Source: Kitasatospora mediocidica KCTC 9733
GTDB lineage: Bacteria > Actinomycetota > Actinomycetes > Streptomycetales > Streptomycetaceae
DNA: 64,000 nucleotides
Assembly (NCBI RefSeq): GCF_000744225.1
Contig: NZ_JQLN01000003.1
Location: 1-64,000, forward strand
Direction: 5' to 3'
The notes beneath the pieces were generated by a model. The model had not been told where the DNA came from, did no database searches, and saw only the letters and a program-made list of their open reading frames with translations. The position numbers and the translations under genes were made by a program. Shown here piece after piece: positions 8,477 to 18,345 of this stretch (positions are counted from its first letter, which is position 1; each line of letters begins with the position of its first letter).

Positions 8477-9832
8477 TCAGATACCGGCGAAGGCGTTCTC
8501 GATGATGTCCAGGCCCTCGACGAGCAGGTGCTCCGGCATCACCAGCGGCGGCAGGAAGCGCAGCACGTTGCCGTAGGTGCCGGCGGTCAGCACGACCAGG
8601 CCCTCGGCGTGGCAGGCCTTCGCCACCGCGGCGGTGACCTCCGGGTTCGGCTCCTTGCCGCCCGGCTTGACCAGCTCGATCGCGATCATCGCGCCGCGGC
8701 CGCGGACCTCGCCGATCTCGAAGCGGTCCGAGCCGGCGAACTTCTCCTGCATGCCGCGCAGGCGGCCGAGCATGACCTCGCCGATGTGCTGGGCCTTGGC
8801 GTTGAGGTCCAACTCCTTCATCGTCTCGATCGAGCCCAGCGCGGCGGCGCAGGCCACCGGGTTGCCGCCGTAGGTGCCACCCAGGCCACCGGCCGGAGCG
8901 GAGTCCATGATCTCGGCGCGGCCGGTCACCGCGGCCAGCGGCAGACCGCCGGCGATGCCCTTGGCGGTGGTGATCAGGTCCGGGACGATGCCCTCGTCGT
9001 CACAGGCGAACCACTGGCCGGTCCGGCAGAAGCCGGTCTGGATCTCGTCCGCGACGAAGACGATCCCGTTCGCCTTGGCGTACTCGACGATGGCCGGCAG
9101 GAAGCCCTTGGCCGGCTCGATGAAGCCGCCCTCGCCCTGGATCGGCTCGATGATGATCGCGGCGACGTTGTCCGCGCCGATCTGCTTGTTGATGATGTCG
9201 ATCGCCTGCGCGGCCGCCTCGGCGGCGCAGTTCTCGGCACCGGTCAGCCAGCGGTAGGGGTAGGCGACCGGGACGCGGTAGATCTCCGGCGCGAACGGGC
9301 CGAAGCCCTGCTTGTACGGCACGTTCTTCGCCGTCAGGCCCATGGTGAGGTTGGTGCGGCCGTGGTAGCCGTGGTCGAAGACCACCACGGCGGTGCGCTT
9401 GGTGTAGGAACGGGCGATCTTGACGGCGTTCTCCACCGCCTCGGCACCCGAGTTGAAGAGCGCGGTGCGCTTCTCGTGGTCACCCGGCGTCAGCTCGTTG
9501 AGCTGCTCGGCCACGGCGACGTAGCCCTCGTACGGGGTCACCATGAAGCAGGTGTGGGTGAAGGCGGCGAGCTGGTCGGTGGCCTTGGCGACCACGGCCG
9601 GCGCGCTGTTGCCGACGTTGGTCACGGCGATGCCGGAGCCGAAGTCGATCAGCGTGTTGCCGTCCACGTCCTCCAGCACGCCGCCGCCGGCGCGCGCGAC
9701 GTAGACGGGCAGCGTGGTGCCGACCCCGGCCGCGACCGCACCCAGCTTGCGGGCCTGCAGCTCCTGAGACTTCGGGCCGGGGATCGCGGTGACCAGACGG
9801 CGCTCCTGCGGGAGCTGCGGTGCGGCGCTCAT
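8477..9832 (-). CDS. gabT: 4-aminobutyrate aminotransferase
   Basis: 451 residues from ATG 9832, with GGAGAA upstream; the size is standard for class III PLP aminotransferases. The enzyme moves the amino group of GABA to 2-oxoglutarate, giving succinate semialdehyde and glutamate. Visible signatures: FNSGAEAVENAVKIARSYT, FDHGYHGRTN, IIIEPIQGEGGF, FVADEIQTGFCRTG, and ITTAKGIAGG with the PLP lysine at 291. A dehydrogenase able to finish the pathway and a PucR regulator are encoded 4-6 kb away on the other strand, supporting a GABA or polyamine catabolic role. It is monocistronic, closed by a strong hairpin. Confidence 0.92.
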   Translation of the reverse strand: MSAAPQLPQERRLVTAIPGPKSQELQARKLGAVAAGVGTTLPVYVARAGGGVLEDVDGNTLIDFGSGIAVTNVGNSAPAVVAKATDQLAAFTHTCFMVTPYEGYVAVAEQLNELTPGDHEKRTALFNSGAEAVENAVKIARSYTKRTAVVVFDHGYHGRTNLTMGLTAKNVPYKQGFGPFAPEIYRVPVAYPYRWLTGAENCAAEAAAQAIDIINKQIGADNVAAIIIEPIQGEGGFIEPAKGFLPAIVEYAKANGIVFVADEIQTGFCRTGQWFACDDEGIVPDLITTAKGIAGGLPLAAVTGRAEIMDSAPAGGLGGTYGGNPVACAAALGSIETMKELDLNAKAQHIGEVMLGRLRGMQEKFAGSDRFEIGEVRGRGAMIAIELVKPGGKEPNPEVTAAVAKACHAEGLVVLTAGTYGNVLRFLPPLVMPEHLLVEGLDIIENAFAGI

Positions 9833-10077
9833 GTGGGTTCTCCAGACGGACGTTTCGACTCTGTCATCGCAGGCTACGGCGGGCGCCGCAACGACGGCAT
9901 GCGCCACTGGGGAGCACTGCGCCGTCCGACTTGTCCTGCCCGGCCACTGGCCCTGTGCGGTTGCGGCTCACCGACAGGCCCGGTCCGCTCCACTACATTG
10001 AGCGCGGGCGTGTCGTCCGCCGGGCGGCATGGGTAGGGGAACTGCCGGGCGCGACGGGGCAAGGGAGCGGGACCGCA

Positions 10078-12231
10078 ATGGGACTGGACGGCACACAGGA
10101 GCACCGCACCGACCTCGCCACCCGGCCCCTACCGCAGCCGCAACAGCCGCAACAGCAGCACCGCGGCGGCCTCCCCGCCGACCTTCCCCACCAGCCCACC
10201 CGCCACACCCGCCCACCCCTGGCCACCTGGGCCACCGACCCCCGGCCCCCGGCGGGCCCGGGGATCTACCGCTACGGGTACCGCGAAGCGGACCCGGAGC
10301 GGGCGGAGGCTGCGGCGGTGGGGGTGCGGGGGCTGCTGGTCCGGGCGGCGCTGAACCTGGTGGTGGGTGCGGTGGTGTACCTGTACGGGCAGGTATTTCT
10401 GATGTACCTGGTGAAACTCACCATCTGGCCGCCTCACCCTTCGGAATTCCAGTTCGCCTTGGCCATCTACGGAATCAAGCTGGTGGCGGCAGCGGTGAGC
10501 ATCGCCGTATTCGGCCGGATGGGGCGCTGGCTGGAGGTCTATCGCCGCTACCTGGCCCCGGCTCTGGCCCGGCTCGGTGCGGTGGTCCGCGAGCACGCTG
10601 TCACCGACGAGCTGTCTGAGCAGCCGACTGCCTCCGACGGCGGCAGCGCCTCGTCCGTCACCGCTGACCCCTGGGAGTTTCTGCGGGAGGCGGGGCTTGG
10701 GGAGGCGCTCGGGGCCGTGGAGCGGGATGTGCGGGGTGGGGTGGTGACGGATGTCGACTATGTGCGGATCCGTCGGGTGTGGCAGGAGGTGCTGGGGGAG
10801 CCGGGGTTGGCGGGGGCGTTCGGGGAGCAGGTGGCGTCGCGGGGGGCGGCGGCGTGTGCGCATCCGTCGGAGGCGCGGGATCTGCCGGTGCGGGGGGCGG
10901 AGCACGATCTGCTGCTGGGGCAGGTGCGGCTCGGGACGGCGCAGGATGTGCTCAAGAATCCGTTCGCCTACCGGGGGGCCGGGTTCGCGCTCGACCCGCA
11001 GGTGCTGGGGACCTCGCTGCTCGCGGTGGGGCCGGCCGGGACGGGGAAGACGGCGCGGTTGGCGCGGCCGGTGGCGGAGGCGCTCTGCCTGCAGGCGCTG
11101 GCCCGGACCGCGTGCGTGGTGGTGATCAGCGCGGACGGGGTCGATCTCGGGCCGGACGCCTCCTATGACGTGGTGATCGCGCCGGGTGATCCGTCCTCGG
11201 CGTACGGGCTGGACCTCTACGGTGCGGCGCACGCGCCCGACGAGGCGGCCGCCCGGCTCGCCGACGCGTTGCTGCCCGACGAGCTGGCGCTGCGCGCGGA
11301 GAGCGCCCGGATCGCGTTGCAGCAGGTGGTCGGGCCGTTCCACGCGGGGTACGGGCGCTATCCGTCCGTCCGGGAGCTGCGCGGGTTGCTGAGCGGGGAG
11401 CCGGAGGGCTGGGAGGAGCTGGTCAAGGCGTTGGGGGCGCGTGGGCGGCTGGCCGTGCACGAGCCCGATGTGCAGCACCGGCGGCGCCAGCACGGGCGGG
11501 CCGACGATCCGGGGGCGCTGCTCGCGGACCGGCTCGCGCTGCTGGACCGGCCGGCCTTCGCGGGGTGCTTCAGCCCGGCGGGGGAGGACGTCCGGCCGGC
11601 CTTCGCGATGCGCGCGCTGGAGCATCCGCTGCGGGTGCGGGTGAAGCTTCCCGAGCGCAGCCACCCGGAGGCGGCGCGGATGCTGTCCCGGCTGGTGGTG
11701 GGTCAGTTCGTGCAGGCCGCCGCGGCTCGCTCCGACCGGTCGCTCTTCGCGGGCCTGGTGGTGGACGACGCGTCGGCCGCGTTGGACGCCGCGACGGTGC
11801 AGGCGCTGGGCCGGATGCGCGGCGCCAACGCGGGCGCGGTGCTGTTGCTGCGCAGCCTGGTGGACGTGCCGGAGGCGCTGCGGGTGCCGTTGTTCGGCGC
11901 GGTCGGATGCCGGATCGCGTTCCCGGGCATCGCGCCCTGGGACGGCAGGCTGTTCTCCGAGGTCTGGGGCACCATGCTGGTCCCCGACCAGACGGTGACG
12001 CTGACGCCGGACACCTCCGGCGGCGTGGTGCGCAAGGCGGCCCGGCTCACCCGTAAGGCGCTGGCGGGGACGCCGGCGCAGACCGCGAGCGTCTCCACCC
12101 GGGAGGTCGAGCGGGAGCGCTGGTCCCCGTCCGAGCTGGCGCACACCCTGCCGACCGGGCATGCGGTGGTGTCGCTGATGACGGTCGCCGGGGAGCCGGT
12201 GCCGCCGCTGCTGGTGGACCTGCGGAGCTGA
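10078..12231 (+). CDS. Membrane-anchored P-loop ATPase of unknown function
   Basis: 717 residues from ATG 10078, with AGGGAG upstream. A Pro/Gln-rich disordered N-terminus is followed by two membrane helices (about residues 80-160). A cytoplasmic ATPase region carries Walker A GPAGTGKT at 318-325 and a plausible Walker B-like strand at SLFAGLVVDDASAALDA. The topology of two N-terminal helices followed by a large P-loop domain recalls VirD4/TraG-type coupling or helicase-like ATPases, but I cannot place it in a family. It is divergent from gabT and 163 bp upstream of pucR on the same strand. Its codon pattern is more G-ending in runs than its neighbours from about 10300 to 11100. Confidence 0.6.
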   Translation: MGLDGTQEHRTDLATRPLPQPQQPQQQHRGGLPADLPHQPTRHTRPPLATWATDPRPPAGPGIYRYGYREADPERAEAAAVGVRGLLVRAALNLVVGAVVYLYGQVFLMYLVKLTIWPPHPSEFQFALAIYGIKLVAAAVSIAVFGRMGRWLEVYRRYLAPALARLGAVVREHAVTDELSEQPTASDGGSASSVTADPWEFLREAGLGEALGAVERDVRGGVVTDVDYVRIRRVWQEVLGEPGLAGAFGEQVASRGAAACAHPSEARDLPVRGAEHDLLLGQVRLGTAQDVLKNPFAYRGAGFALDPQVLGTSLLAVGPAGTGKTARLARPVAEALCLQALARTACVVVISADGVDLGPDASYDVVIAPGDPSSAYGLDLYGAAHAPDEAAARLADALLPDELALRAESARIALQQVVGPFHAGYGRYPSVRELRGLLSGEPEGWEELVKALGARGRLAVHEPDVQHRRRQHGRADDPGALLADRLALLDRPAFAGCFSPAGEDVRPAFAMRALEHPLRVRVKLPERSHPEAARMLSRLVVGQFVQAAAARSDRSLFAGLVVDDASAALDAATVQALGRMRGANAGAVLLLRSLVDVPEALRVPLFGAVGCRIAFPGIAPWDGRLFSEVWGTMLVPDQTVTLTPDTSGGVVRKAARLTRKALAGTPAQTASVSTREVERERWSPSELAHTLPTGHAVVSLMTVAGEPVPPLLVDLRS

Positions 12232-12394
12232 GGCGCCCGCTCGATGCGATCGCACGGTATCGATTAGCTACGCTGCGGTGGATTCGGCGGCACGGCTTGT
12301 CCGCAGCGTCCATAATGGGAGGGATCCTCCCGAGAGCGACGCTCCCCGCCGCCCGGTGGCAACGAGGCCGCCGGGTCGTCCCACCGAAGGTGCC

Positions 12395-14086
12395 ATGCCC
12401 CCCACACTCGCCGCAGTCGTGCGCAATTCCTCGCTCCATCTGACGGTCCTGGCCGGCGCGGACCACCTGGAGCGACCGGTCCGCTGGGTGCACACCAGCG
12501 AACTGGACGACCCCACGCCCTTCCTCGAAGGCGGCGAGCTGCTGCTCACCACCGGCATCAAGCTGGGCCGGAGCGCGAAGAACCTCCAGGCGTACGTTCA
12601 TCGCTTGGCGGATGCCGGCGTGGTGGGTCTGGGGCTGGGCGTCGGGCTCTCGCACGCCGAGGTCCCGCAGCCGCTGGTGGACGCCGCCGCGCAGCGCGGC
12701 CTGCCGCTGCTCAGGGTGCCGGAGCCGACGCCGTTCATCGCGATCAGCAAGGTCGTCTCGGCGGCGCTGGCGGCCGAGCAGTACGAGGCGGTGACCACCA
12801 GCTTCGAGGCGCAGGAGGAGCTGACCCGGGCCGCGCTCGGGCAGAACGGCACCGCTGCCGTGGTCCGCAAGCTGGCCGCCCGGCTCGGCGGCTGGGCCGC
12901 GCTGTACGACAGTTCCGGCGCGCTCTCGGTGGTAGCCCCGGACTGGGCCGCGCGCCGGGCCGCCCGGCTGGCGTCCGAGGTGGACCGGCTGCGCCGTCGG
13001 CCGGCTCCGGCCAGTGCCGCCCTGCAGGGGCGTTCGCCGGGGTTCGACACCGCCGACGAGGACTTCGTGGTGGTGCAGTCGCTGGGCGCCGACCGCCGGG
13101 CGCGCGGCTTCCTCGCGGTCGGTACCGAGGACCGGATCACCCCGACCGAGCGCTACGTCCTGAACGCCGCGGTCGCGCTGCTCACGCTGACCCTGGAGCG
13201 GTCGCGCGAGCTGCGCCACGCCGAGGAGCGGATGGGCGCGGCGCTGCTGCGGCTGGTGCTGGCCGGCCAGGTGGCGACGGCACGTCAGGTCGCCACCGGA
13301 CTCTTCGGCGGACTGCCGGAGGGCACCATCCGGGTCCTGGTGGCCGGCCCCGCGACGGGCGGCGGGGACCGGGCTGACAAGAGCGACAAGGGTGACAAGG
13401 TCGGCGAGCGGAACGACCAGGACGCCCTGCTGCACGACCTGACCGAGCTGGCGGAGCGGGCCGAGCAGGCCGGCGGCCGGGGCGGCGAGAAGCTGTTGGT
13501 GGCGCGCGAGAGCGTGGCCAAGGAGGGCCGCGACGGCAAGGACGGCAAGGACGGCAAGGAGAAGGACGGCAAGGACGGCGCCGCCCCGGTCGAGCGGCTG
13601 GTGCTGCTCGCGGTGGACGGCGGCGCGGTGCACCGGGCCTGCCTGGGCGCGGTCGAGGAGCACGAGGGCCTGGCCCTCGGCATCTCCGCCCCGGCGCCGA
13701 TCGACGAGGCCGGCGCCGCGTTCGCCCAGGCCGAACGGGCCCTGGCCGTGGCGCTGCGCGGCGGTCGCCGCTCGGTGGGCCACGAGGAGGTCGGCGCGGG
13801 CTCGCTGCTGCCGCTGCTGGGCGAGGACGCCGTGACGGCCTTCGCCGAGGGCCTGCTGCGTCCGCTGCGCGACCACGACCGGACCGCCCGCGGCGACCTG
13901 GTCGCCTCGCTGCGCGCCTGGCTCTCCCGGCACGGCCAGTGGGACGCGGCCGCCGCCGATCTCGGCGTGCACCGGCACACCCTGCGCTACCGGATGCGCC
14001 GGGTCGAGGAGCTGCTCGGCCGTTCGCTGGACGACACCGACGTCCGGATGGAACTCTGGCTCGCCCTGCGCTCGGGTGAGGACTAG
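12395..14086 (+). CDS. PucR family transcriptional regulator
   Basis: 563 residues from ATG 12395 with GAAGG six bases upstream. The N-terminal PucR domain is clear: VRWVHTSELDDPTPFLEGGE, then LLTTGIKL. The C-terminal helix-turn-helix of the CdaR/PucR type is at the end: AAADLGVHRHTLRYRMRRVE. Between them lies a GGDEF-like linker region holding charged low-complexity inserts (DKSDKGDK and a GACGGCAAG array). PucR proteins govern purine, GABA and related nitrogen catabolism. Its place between an ATPase and an aldehyde dehydrogenase, with gabT nearby, suggests it regulates GABA or aldehyde utilisation; this is inference. Confidence 0.88.
   Translation: MPPTLAAVVRNSSLHLTVLAGADHLERPVRWVHTSELDDPTPFLEGGELLLTTGIKLGRSAKNLQAYVHRLADAGVVGLGLGVGLSHAEVPQPLVDAAAQRGLPLLRVPEPTPFIAISKVVSAALAAEQYEAVTTSFEAQEELTRAALGQNGTAAVVRKLAARLGGWAALYDSSGALSVVAPDWAARRAARLASEVDRLRRRPAPASAALQGRSPGFDTADEDFVVVQSLGADRRARGFLAVGTEDRITPTERYVLNAAVALLTLTLERSRELRHAEERMGAALLRLVLAGQVATARQVATGLFGGLPEGTIRVLVAGPATGGGDRADKSDKGDKVGERNDQDALLHDLTELAERAEQAGGRGGEKLLVARESVAKEGRDGKDGKDGKEKDGKDGAAPVERLVLLAVDGGAVHRACLGAVEEHEGLALGISAPAPIDEAGAAFAQAERALAVALRGGRRSVGHEEVGAGSLLPLLGEDAVTAFAEGLLRPLRDHDRTARGDLVASLRAWLSRHGQWDAAAADLGVHRHTLRYRMRRVEELLGRSLDDTDVRMELWLALRSGED
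13532..13578 (+). repeat. 9-bp coding tandem repeat in pucR linker
   Basis: GACGGCAAG occurs three times in tandem (13532-13558), then GAGAAG, then GACGGCAAG and GACGGC. It encodes an Asp-Gly-Lys array. Changes in copy number keep the frame, so the linker length could vary between strains. Confidence 0.75.
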
Positions 14087-14216
14087 GCCGAGGTGGAGTG
14101 TCCAGGGGTCGCCGCGCTACGGACCGGACAACCCCGTGGGGCGGCCGCGCGACCTACCGTGGTGACAGGCCCCACAGCGGTGGAGCAGTGACGACGAGGA
14201 GAGGGCCGGTACGACC

Positions 14217-15665
14217 GTGACCACCACCACGACCCATGCATTCTGGCTGGCCGGCCGCCAGGAGACCGGCGACAGCACCTTCGAGGTCCACCACCCGTGG
14301 GACCACAGCCTGGTCGGCACGGTCAGCGTGCCCACCGACGCGCAGGTCGACGAGGCCGTCGAGGCCGCCGTCGCCGCCGCGCCGGTCTTCGCCGCGACCC
14401 CCGCGCACGTGCGGGCCACCGCGCTGGACCACGTGTCCCGCCGGCTCGCCGAGCGTTCCGAGGAGATCGCCCAGCTGATCACCGCGGAGAACGGTAAGCC
14501 GATCAAGTGGGCGCGTGGCGAGGTCGGCCGGGCCGTGTCGGTCTTCCGCTGGGCGGCCGAGGAGGCCCGCCGCACCAACGGCGAGACCATGCGGCTGGAC
14601 ACCGACCCGGGCGGCACGGGCCGTTTCGCCGTGGTGCGCCGCTTCCCGCGCGGAGTGGTGCTCGGCATCGCCCCGTTCAACTTCCCGCTCAACCTGGTGG
14701 CCCACAAGGTCGCCCCGGCGATCGCCGTCGGCGCCCCGATCATCCTCAAGCCGGCTCCGGCCACCCCGCTGTCTGCGCTGGTGCTCGGCGAGATCCTGGC
14801 CGAGACCGAGCTGCCGGCCGGTTCCTGGAGCGTGCTCCCGGTGGCCAACGAGAAGATGCCGGCCCTGGTCCAGGACAGCCGCCTGCCGGTGATCTCGTTC
14901 ACCGGTTCGGACAAGGTCGGCTACCAGATCATGGACTCGGTGCCGCGCAAGCACGTCACCCTGGAGCTCGGCGGCAACGCCGCTGCCGTGGTGCTCGCGG
15001 ACTACTCCTCGGACGCCGACCTCGAGTGGGCCGCCACCCGGATCGCCACCTTCGCCAACTACCAGGCCGGCCAGTCCTGCATCTCGGTGCAGCGGGTGAT
15101 CGCCGACGCGAGCGTCTACGACGCGCTGGTCGAGAAGGTGGTCGCCAAGGTCCGTGCCCAGGTGACCGGCAACCCGAACGACGACGCGACGGACGTCGGC
15201 CCGCTGGTCGACGAGAACGCCGCCAAGCGCGTCGAGTCCTGGGTGGACGACGCGGTCGCCAAGGGCGCCAAGGTGCTCACCGGCGGTACCCGCGAGGGCG
15301 CCGCGTACGCCCCGACCGTGCTGGCCGAGCTGCCCGCCGACGCCGTGCTCGCCACCGCCGAGGTCTTCGGCCCGGTGCTGTCGCTGCACCGCGTGGAGAG
15401 CACCGACGAGGCGTTCGCCGCCGTCAACGACTCCAACTACGGCCTGCAGGCCGGTGTCTTCACGCACGACGTGCAGGCCGCCTTCCGGGCCCACCGGGAG
15501 CTGCAGGTCGGCGGCGTGATCATCGGTGACGCGCCGTCCTACCGCGCCGACCAGATGCCGTACGGCGGCGTCAAGGACTCCGGCGTGGGCCGCGAGGGCG
15601 TGAAGTACGCGATGGACGACTTCACCTTCGAGCGCGTCCTGGTGCTGACCGGTCTGGACCTCTGA
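14217..15665 (+). CDS. Aldehyde dehydrogenase, likely succinate-semialdehyde type
   Basis: 482 residues from GTG 14217. ALDH fold motifs: GIAPFNFPLNLVAHKVAPAI, ILKPAPATPLSAL, SFTGSDKVGY, LELGGNA with Glu250 and GQSC with catalytic Cys288, and a C-terminal GGVKDSGVGREG. NAD(P)+-dependent oxidation of an aldehyde to the acid. With gabT and pucR in the same neighbourhood, succinate semialdehyde to succinate is the most likely reaction, but family members also act on other aldehydes (for example methylmalonate semialdehyde or glyceraldehyde-3-phosphate) and substrate choice cannot be read directly. A 10-bp-stem hairpin follows. Confidence 0.85.
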   Translation: MTTTTTHAFWLAGRQETGDSTFEVHHPWDHSLVGTVSVPTDAQVDEAVEAAVAAAPVFAATPAHVRATALDHVSRRLAERSEEIAQLITAENGKPIKWARGEVGRAVSVFRWAAEEARRTNGETMRLDTDPGGTGRFAVVRRFPRGVVLGIAPFNFPLNLVAHKVAPAIAVGAPIILKPAPATPLSALVLGEILAETELPAGSWSVLPVANEKMPALVQDSRLPVISFTGSDKVGYQIMDSVPRKHVTLELGGNAAAVVLADYSSDADLEWAATRIATFANYQAGQSCISVQRVIADASVYDALVEKVVAKVRAQVTGNPNDDATDVGPLVDENAAKRVESWVDDAVAKGAKVLTGGTREGAAYAPTVLAELPADAVLATAEVFGPVLSLHRVESTDEAFAAVNDSNYGLQAGVFTHDVQAAFRAHRELQVGGVIIGDAPSYRADQMPYGGVKDSGVGREGVKYAMDDFTFERVLVLTGLDL

Positions 15666-15690
15666 CCGGGCCATAGCACCCCCGCACCAT

Positions 15691-15722
15691 CGGCGCACCG
15701 TCCTTCCCGGGGCGGTGCGCCG
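15691..15722 (+). terminator. Hairpin terminator downstream of aldehyde dehydrogenase
   Basis: CGGCGCACCG (15691-15700) pairs with CGGTGCGCCG (15713-15722), starting 26 bp after the stop codon. It separates the dehydrogenase from dxr. Confidence 0.65.
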
Positions 15723-15743
15723 CCGCGCGTACGGCAGGCCACA

Positions 15744-16982
15744 ATGGGACCCATGAACTCGCTCGCCCACCCGCAGCTGCGCTTCACCCCGGTCGTCGAC
15801 GACCCGTCAGGTCCCAGGGAACTGGTGATCCTCGGCTCCACCGGCTCGATCGGCACCCAGGCCATCGACATCGTGCTGCGCAACCCGCAGCGCTTCCGGG
15901 TGGTGGCCCTCTCCGCGGCCGGCGGGCAGGTCGAGCTGCTCGCCGAGCAGGCCTTCCAGCTGGGCGTGCACACCGTCGCGGTGGCCCGCCCGGAGGCCGA
16001 GCCCGCGCTGCGTGCCGCGCTGGCCGAGCGGGCCGCCGGCCGCCCGTTGCCGACCGTGCTGTCCGGCCCGGACGCCGCCACCGAGCTGGCCGGTCTGCCC
16101 TGCCACTCCGTGCTGAACGGCATCACCGGCTCGATCGGCCTGGCGCCCACGCTGGCCGCGTTGCGGGCCGGCCGGGTGCTGGTGCTGGCCAACAAGGAGT
16201 CACTGATCGTCGGCGGCCCGCTGGTCAAGGCGGTCGCCAGGCCCGGCCAGATCGTCCCGGTGGACTCCGAGCACGCCGCGCTCTTCCAGGCGCTGAGCAG
16301 CGGGACCCCGCGCGAGGTGCGTCGGCTGGTGGTGACCGCCAGCGGCGGTCCGTTCCGCGGCCGGACCCGCGATCAGCTGGCCGCCGTCACCCCCAAGGAC
16401 GCGCTGGCCCACCCGACCTGGGCGATGGGCCCGGTGGTGACGATCAACTCGGCCACCCTGGTCAACAAGGGCCTGGAGGTCATCGAGGCCCATCTGCTCT
16501 ACGACATCCCGTTCGAGCGGATCGACGTGGTGGTCCACCCGCAGTCGGTCGTCCACTCGATGGTGGAGTACACGGACGGTTCGACGCTCGCCCAGGCCAG
16601 CCCGCCCGACATGCGGATGCCGATCGCGCTCGGCCTGGGCTGGCCGGACCGGGTACCGGACGCCGCGCCCGGCTGTGACTGGACCAAGGCCACCAGCTGG
16701 GAGTTCTTCCCGTTGGACGACGAGGCGTTCCCGGCCGTCGGGCTCGCCCGCGAGGTGGGTACGCTCGGCGGCACGGCACCGGCCGTCTTCAACGCCGCCA
16801 ACGAGGAGTGCGTGGACGCGTTCCTCAAGGGGCGTCTGGCCTTCACGGCGATCGTGGACACGGTCGCCAAGGTGGTCGCCGAGCACGGGACCCCCGTGGC
16901 GGGAACTTCTCTGACCGTCGAGGACGTCCTGGATGCGGAGGGCTGGGCCCGTGCCCGGGCCCGCGAGCTCGCGGCGGGCTGA
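15744..16982 (+). CDS. dxr: 1-deoxy-D-xylulose 5-phosphate reductoisomerase
   Basis: 412 residues. Converts DXP to MEP with NADPH, the committed step of the MEP isoprenoid pathway, in the cytoplasm. NADPH-binding start ELVILGSTGSIGTQAIDIV; LANKESLIVGG; metal site VDSEHAALFQAL; TASGGPFRGR; HPTWAMGPVVTINSATLVNK; VHPQSVVHSMVEY. Start ATG 15744 or ATG 15753 (MNSLAHP); neither has a strong ribosome site. It lies 58 bp upstream of the M50 protease gene and near ispG, the order known in streptomycetes, so the three are probably cotranscribed. Confidence 0.95.
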   Translation: MGPMNSLAHPQLRFTPVVDDPSGPRELVILGSTGSIGTQAIDIVLRNPQRFRVVALSAAGGQVELLAEQAFQLGVHTVAVARPEAEPALRAALAERAAGRPLPTVLSGPDAATELAGLPCHSVLNGITGSIGLAPTLAALRAGRVLVLANKESLIVGGPLVKAVARPGQIVPVDSEHAALFQALSSGTPREVRRLVVTASGGPFRGRTRDQLAAVTPKDALAHPTWAMGPVVTINSATLVNKGLEVIEAHLLYDIPFERIDVVVHPQSVVHSMVEYTDGSTLAQASPPDMRMPIALGLGWPDRVPDAAPGCDWTKATSWEFFPLDDEAFPAVGLAREVGTLGGTAPAVFNAANEECVDAFLKGRLAFTAIVDTVAKVVAEHGTPVAGTSLTVEDVLDAEGWARARARELAAG

Positions 16983-17040
16983 TGGTCGCCGGTGTCCGGG
17001 TGCATGATGGCGAGTGGAGCGGCATGACGGAGGACCAGCA

Positions 17041-18345
17041 GTGACTGCAGTGATGACGGTGCTCGGCATCGGGGTCTTTATCGTCGGGCTCTTGTTCTCG
17101 ATCGCGTGGCACGAGCTCGGCCACCTGTCGACGGCCAAGCTCTTCGGCATCCGGGTGCCGCAGTACATGGTCGGCTTCGGCCCGACCCTCTGGTCGCGCA
17201 AGAAGGGCGACACCGAGTACGGCTTCAAGGCCATCCCGCTGGGCGGTTACATCCGCATGATCGGGATGTTCCCGCCGGGCGCCGACGGGCGGATCACCAA
17301 GCGCAGCAGCTCGCCGTGGCGCTCGATGATCGAGGACGCCCGGGAGGCCTCCTACGAGGAGCTCCAGCCCGGTGACGAGGACCGGCTGTTCTACACCCGC
17401 AGGCCGTGGAAGCGCGTCATCGTGATGTTCGCCGGGCCGTTCATGAACCTGATCCTGGCGTTCCTGCTCTTCCTCGTCACCATGATGGGCTTCGGCGTGC
17501 AGCAGTCGCTGCCGACCGTCCGCACGGTCTCCCAGTGCGTCGTCCCGGCCAGCCAGGCCAGCGACACCTGCAAACCCGACGCGCCCGCCTCCCCGGCCGC
17601 CGCGGCCGGCCTGAAGCCGGGGGACACCTTCGTCTCCTTCGGCGGCGAACGGATCCACGACTACCAGCAGCTCCAGGAGGACATCCGCAGGTCCGCCGGG
17701 CAGACCGTGCCCATCGTGGTCCAGCGCGACGGTCAGCAGGTGGCGCTCTCGGCGACCATCCGGACCAACGTCCTCGCCAAGGTCGACGCCAACGGCGACC
17801 CGGTCCAGGGCCAGACCGTGACCGCCGGATTCCTCGGCATCTCGCCGACCAGCGGCGTGGTCCGGCTGGGCTTCGACGCCAGCGTGAGCCGGATGAGCGA
17901 CATGGCGCGCACCGGCGTCGGCTCGCTGGTGGCGCTGCCCGGCAAGATCCCCGCACTGTGGGACTCGGTCTTCGAGGGCACCCCGCGCACCGCGGACTCC
18001 CCGATCGGGATGGTCGGCGCGGCCCGGGTGGGTGGCGAGGTGGCGGCCCTGCACCTGCCGGCCTCGCAGCGGATCGCCTTCCTGGTCAATCTGCTGGCCG
18101 GTGTCAACCTCTCGCTCTTCCTGTTCAACATGCTCCCGCTGCTCCCGCTGGACGGCGGCCACGTGGCCGGCGCGCTCTGGGAGTCGGTCCGCCGCCGGGC
18201 CGCCAAGCTGTTCCAGCGTCCCGACCCGGGACCCTTCGACGTCGCCAAGCTGATGCCGGTGGCGTACGTGGTGGCGACCATCTTCATCGGCTTCACGCTG
18301 TTGGTGCTGGTGGCCGATGTGATCAACCCCGTCAAGATCAGCTAA
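17041..18345 (+). CDS. M50 site-2-type zinc metalloprotease (RseP/Rip1-like)
   Basis: 434 residues from GTG 17041, chosen because GGAGG sits seven bases upstream (17029-17033). An intramembrane protease: HELGH at 24-28 in the first helix, a PDZ domain in the middle (about 170-270, with [20 protein letters not shown]), and the third zinc ligand in [12 protein letters not shown] (Asp371). The family cuts membrane anti-sigma factors and signal-peptide remnants. It sits between dxr and ispG as in other streptomycetes. The stop codon TAA directly abuts a fragment related to the MITE-like element at 21.4 kb. Confidence 0.9.
   Translation: MTAVMTVLGIGVFIVGLLFSIAWHELGHLSTAKLFGIRVPQYMVGFGPTLWSRKKGDTEYGFKAIPLGGYIRMIGMFPPGADGRITKRSSSPWRSMIEDAREASYEELQPGDEDRLFYTRRPWKRVIVMFAGPFMNLILAFLLFLVTMMGFGVQQSLPTVRTVSQCVVPASQASDTCKPDAPASPAAAAGLKPGDTFVSFGGERIHDYQQLQEDIRRSAGQTVPIVVQRDGQQVALSATIRTNVLAKVDANGDPVQGQTVTAGFLGISPTSGVVRLGFDASVSRMSDMARTGVGSLVALPGKIPALWDSVFEGTPRTADSPIGMVGAARVGGEVAALHLPASQRIAFLVNLLAGVNLSLFLFNMLPLLPLDGGHVAGALWESVRRRAAKLFQRPDPGPFDVAKLMPVAYVVATIFIGFTLLVLVADVINPVKIS

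Noticed and set aside
8528..10036. A long open frame antisense to gabT
   Set aside because: In GC-rich DNA antisense frames stay open easily. Its translation is a biased Arg/Gly/Leu/Val/Asp mix without motifs, and gabT is clearly real.
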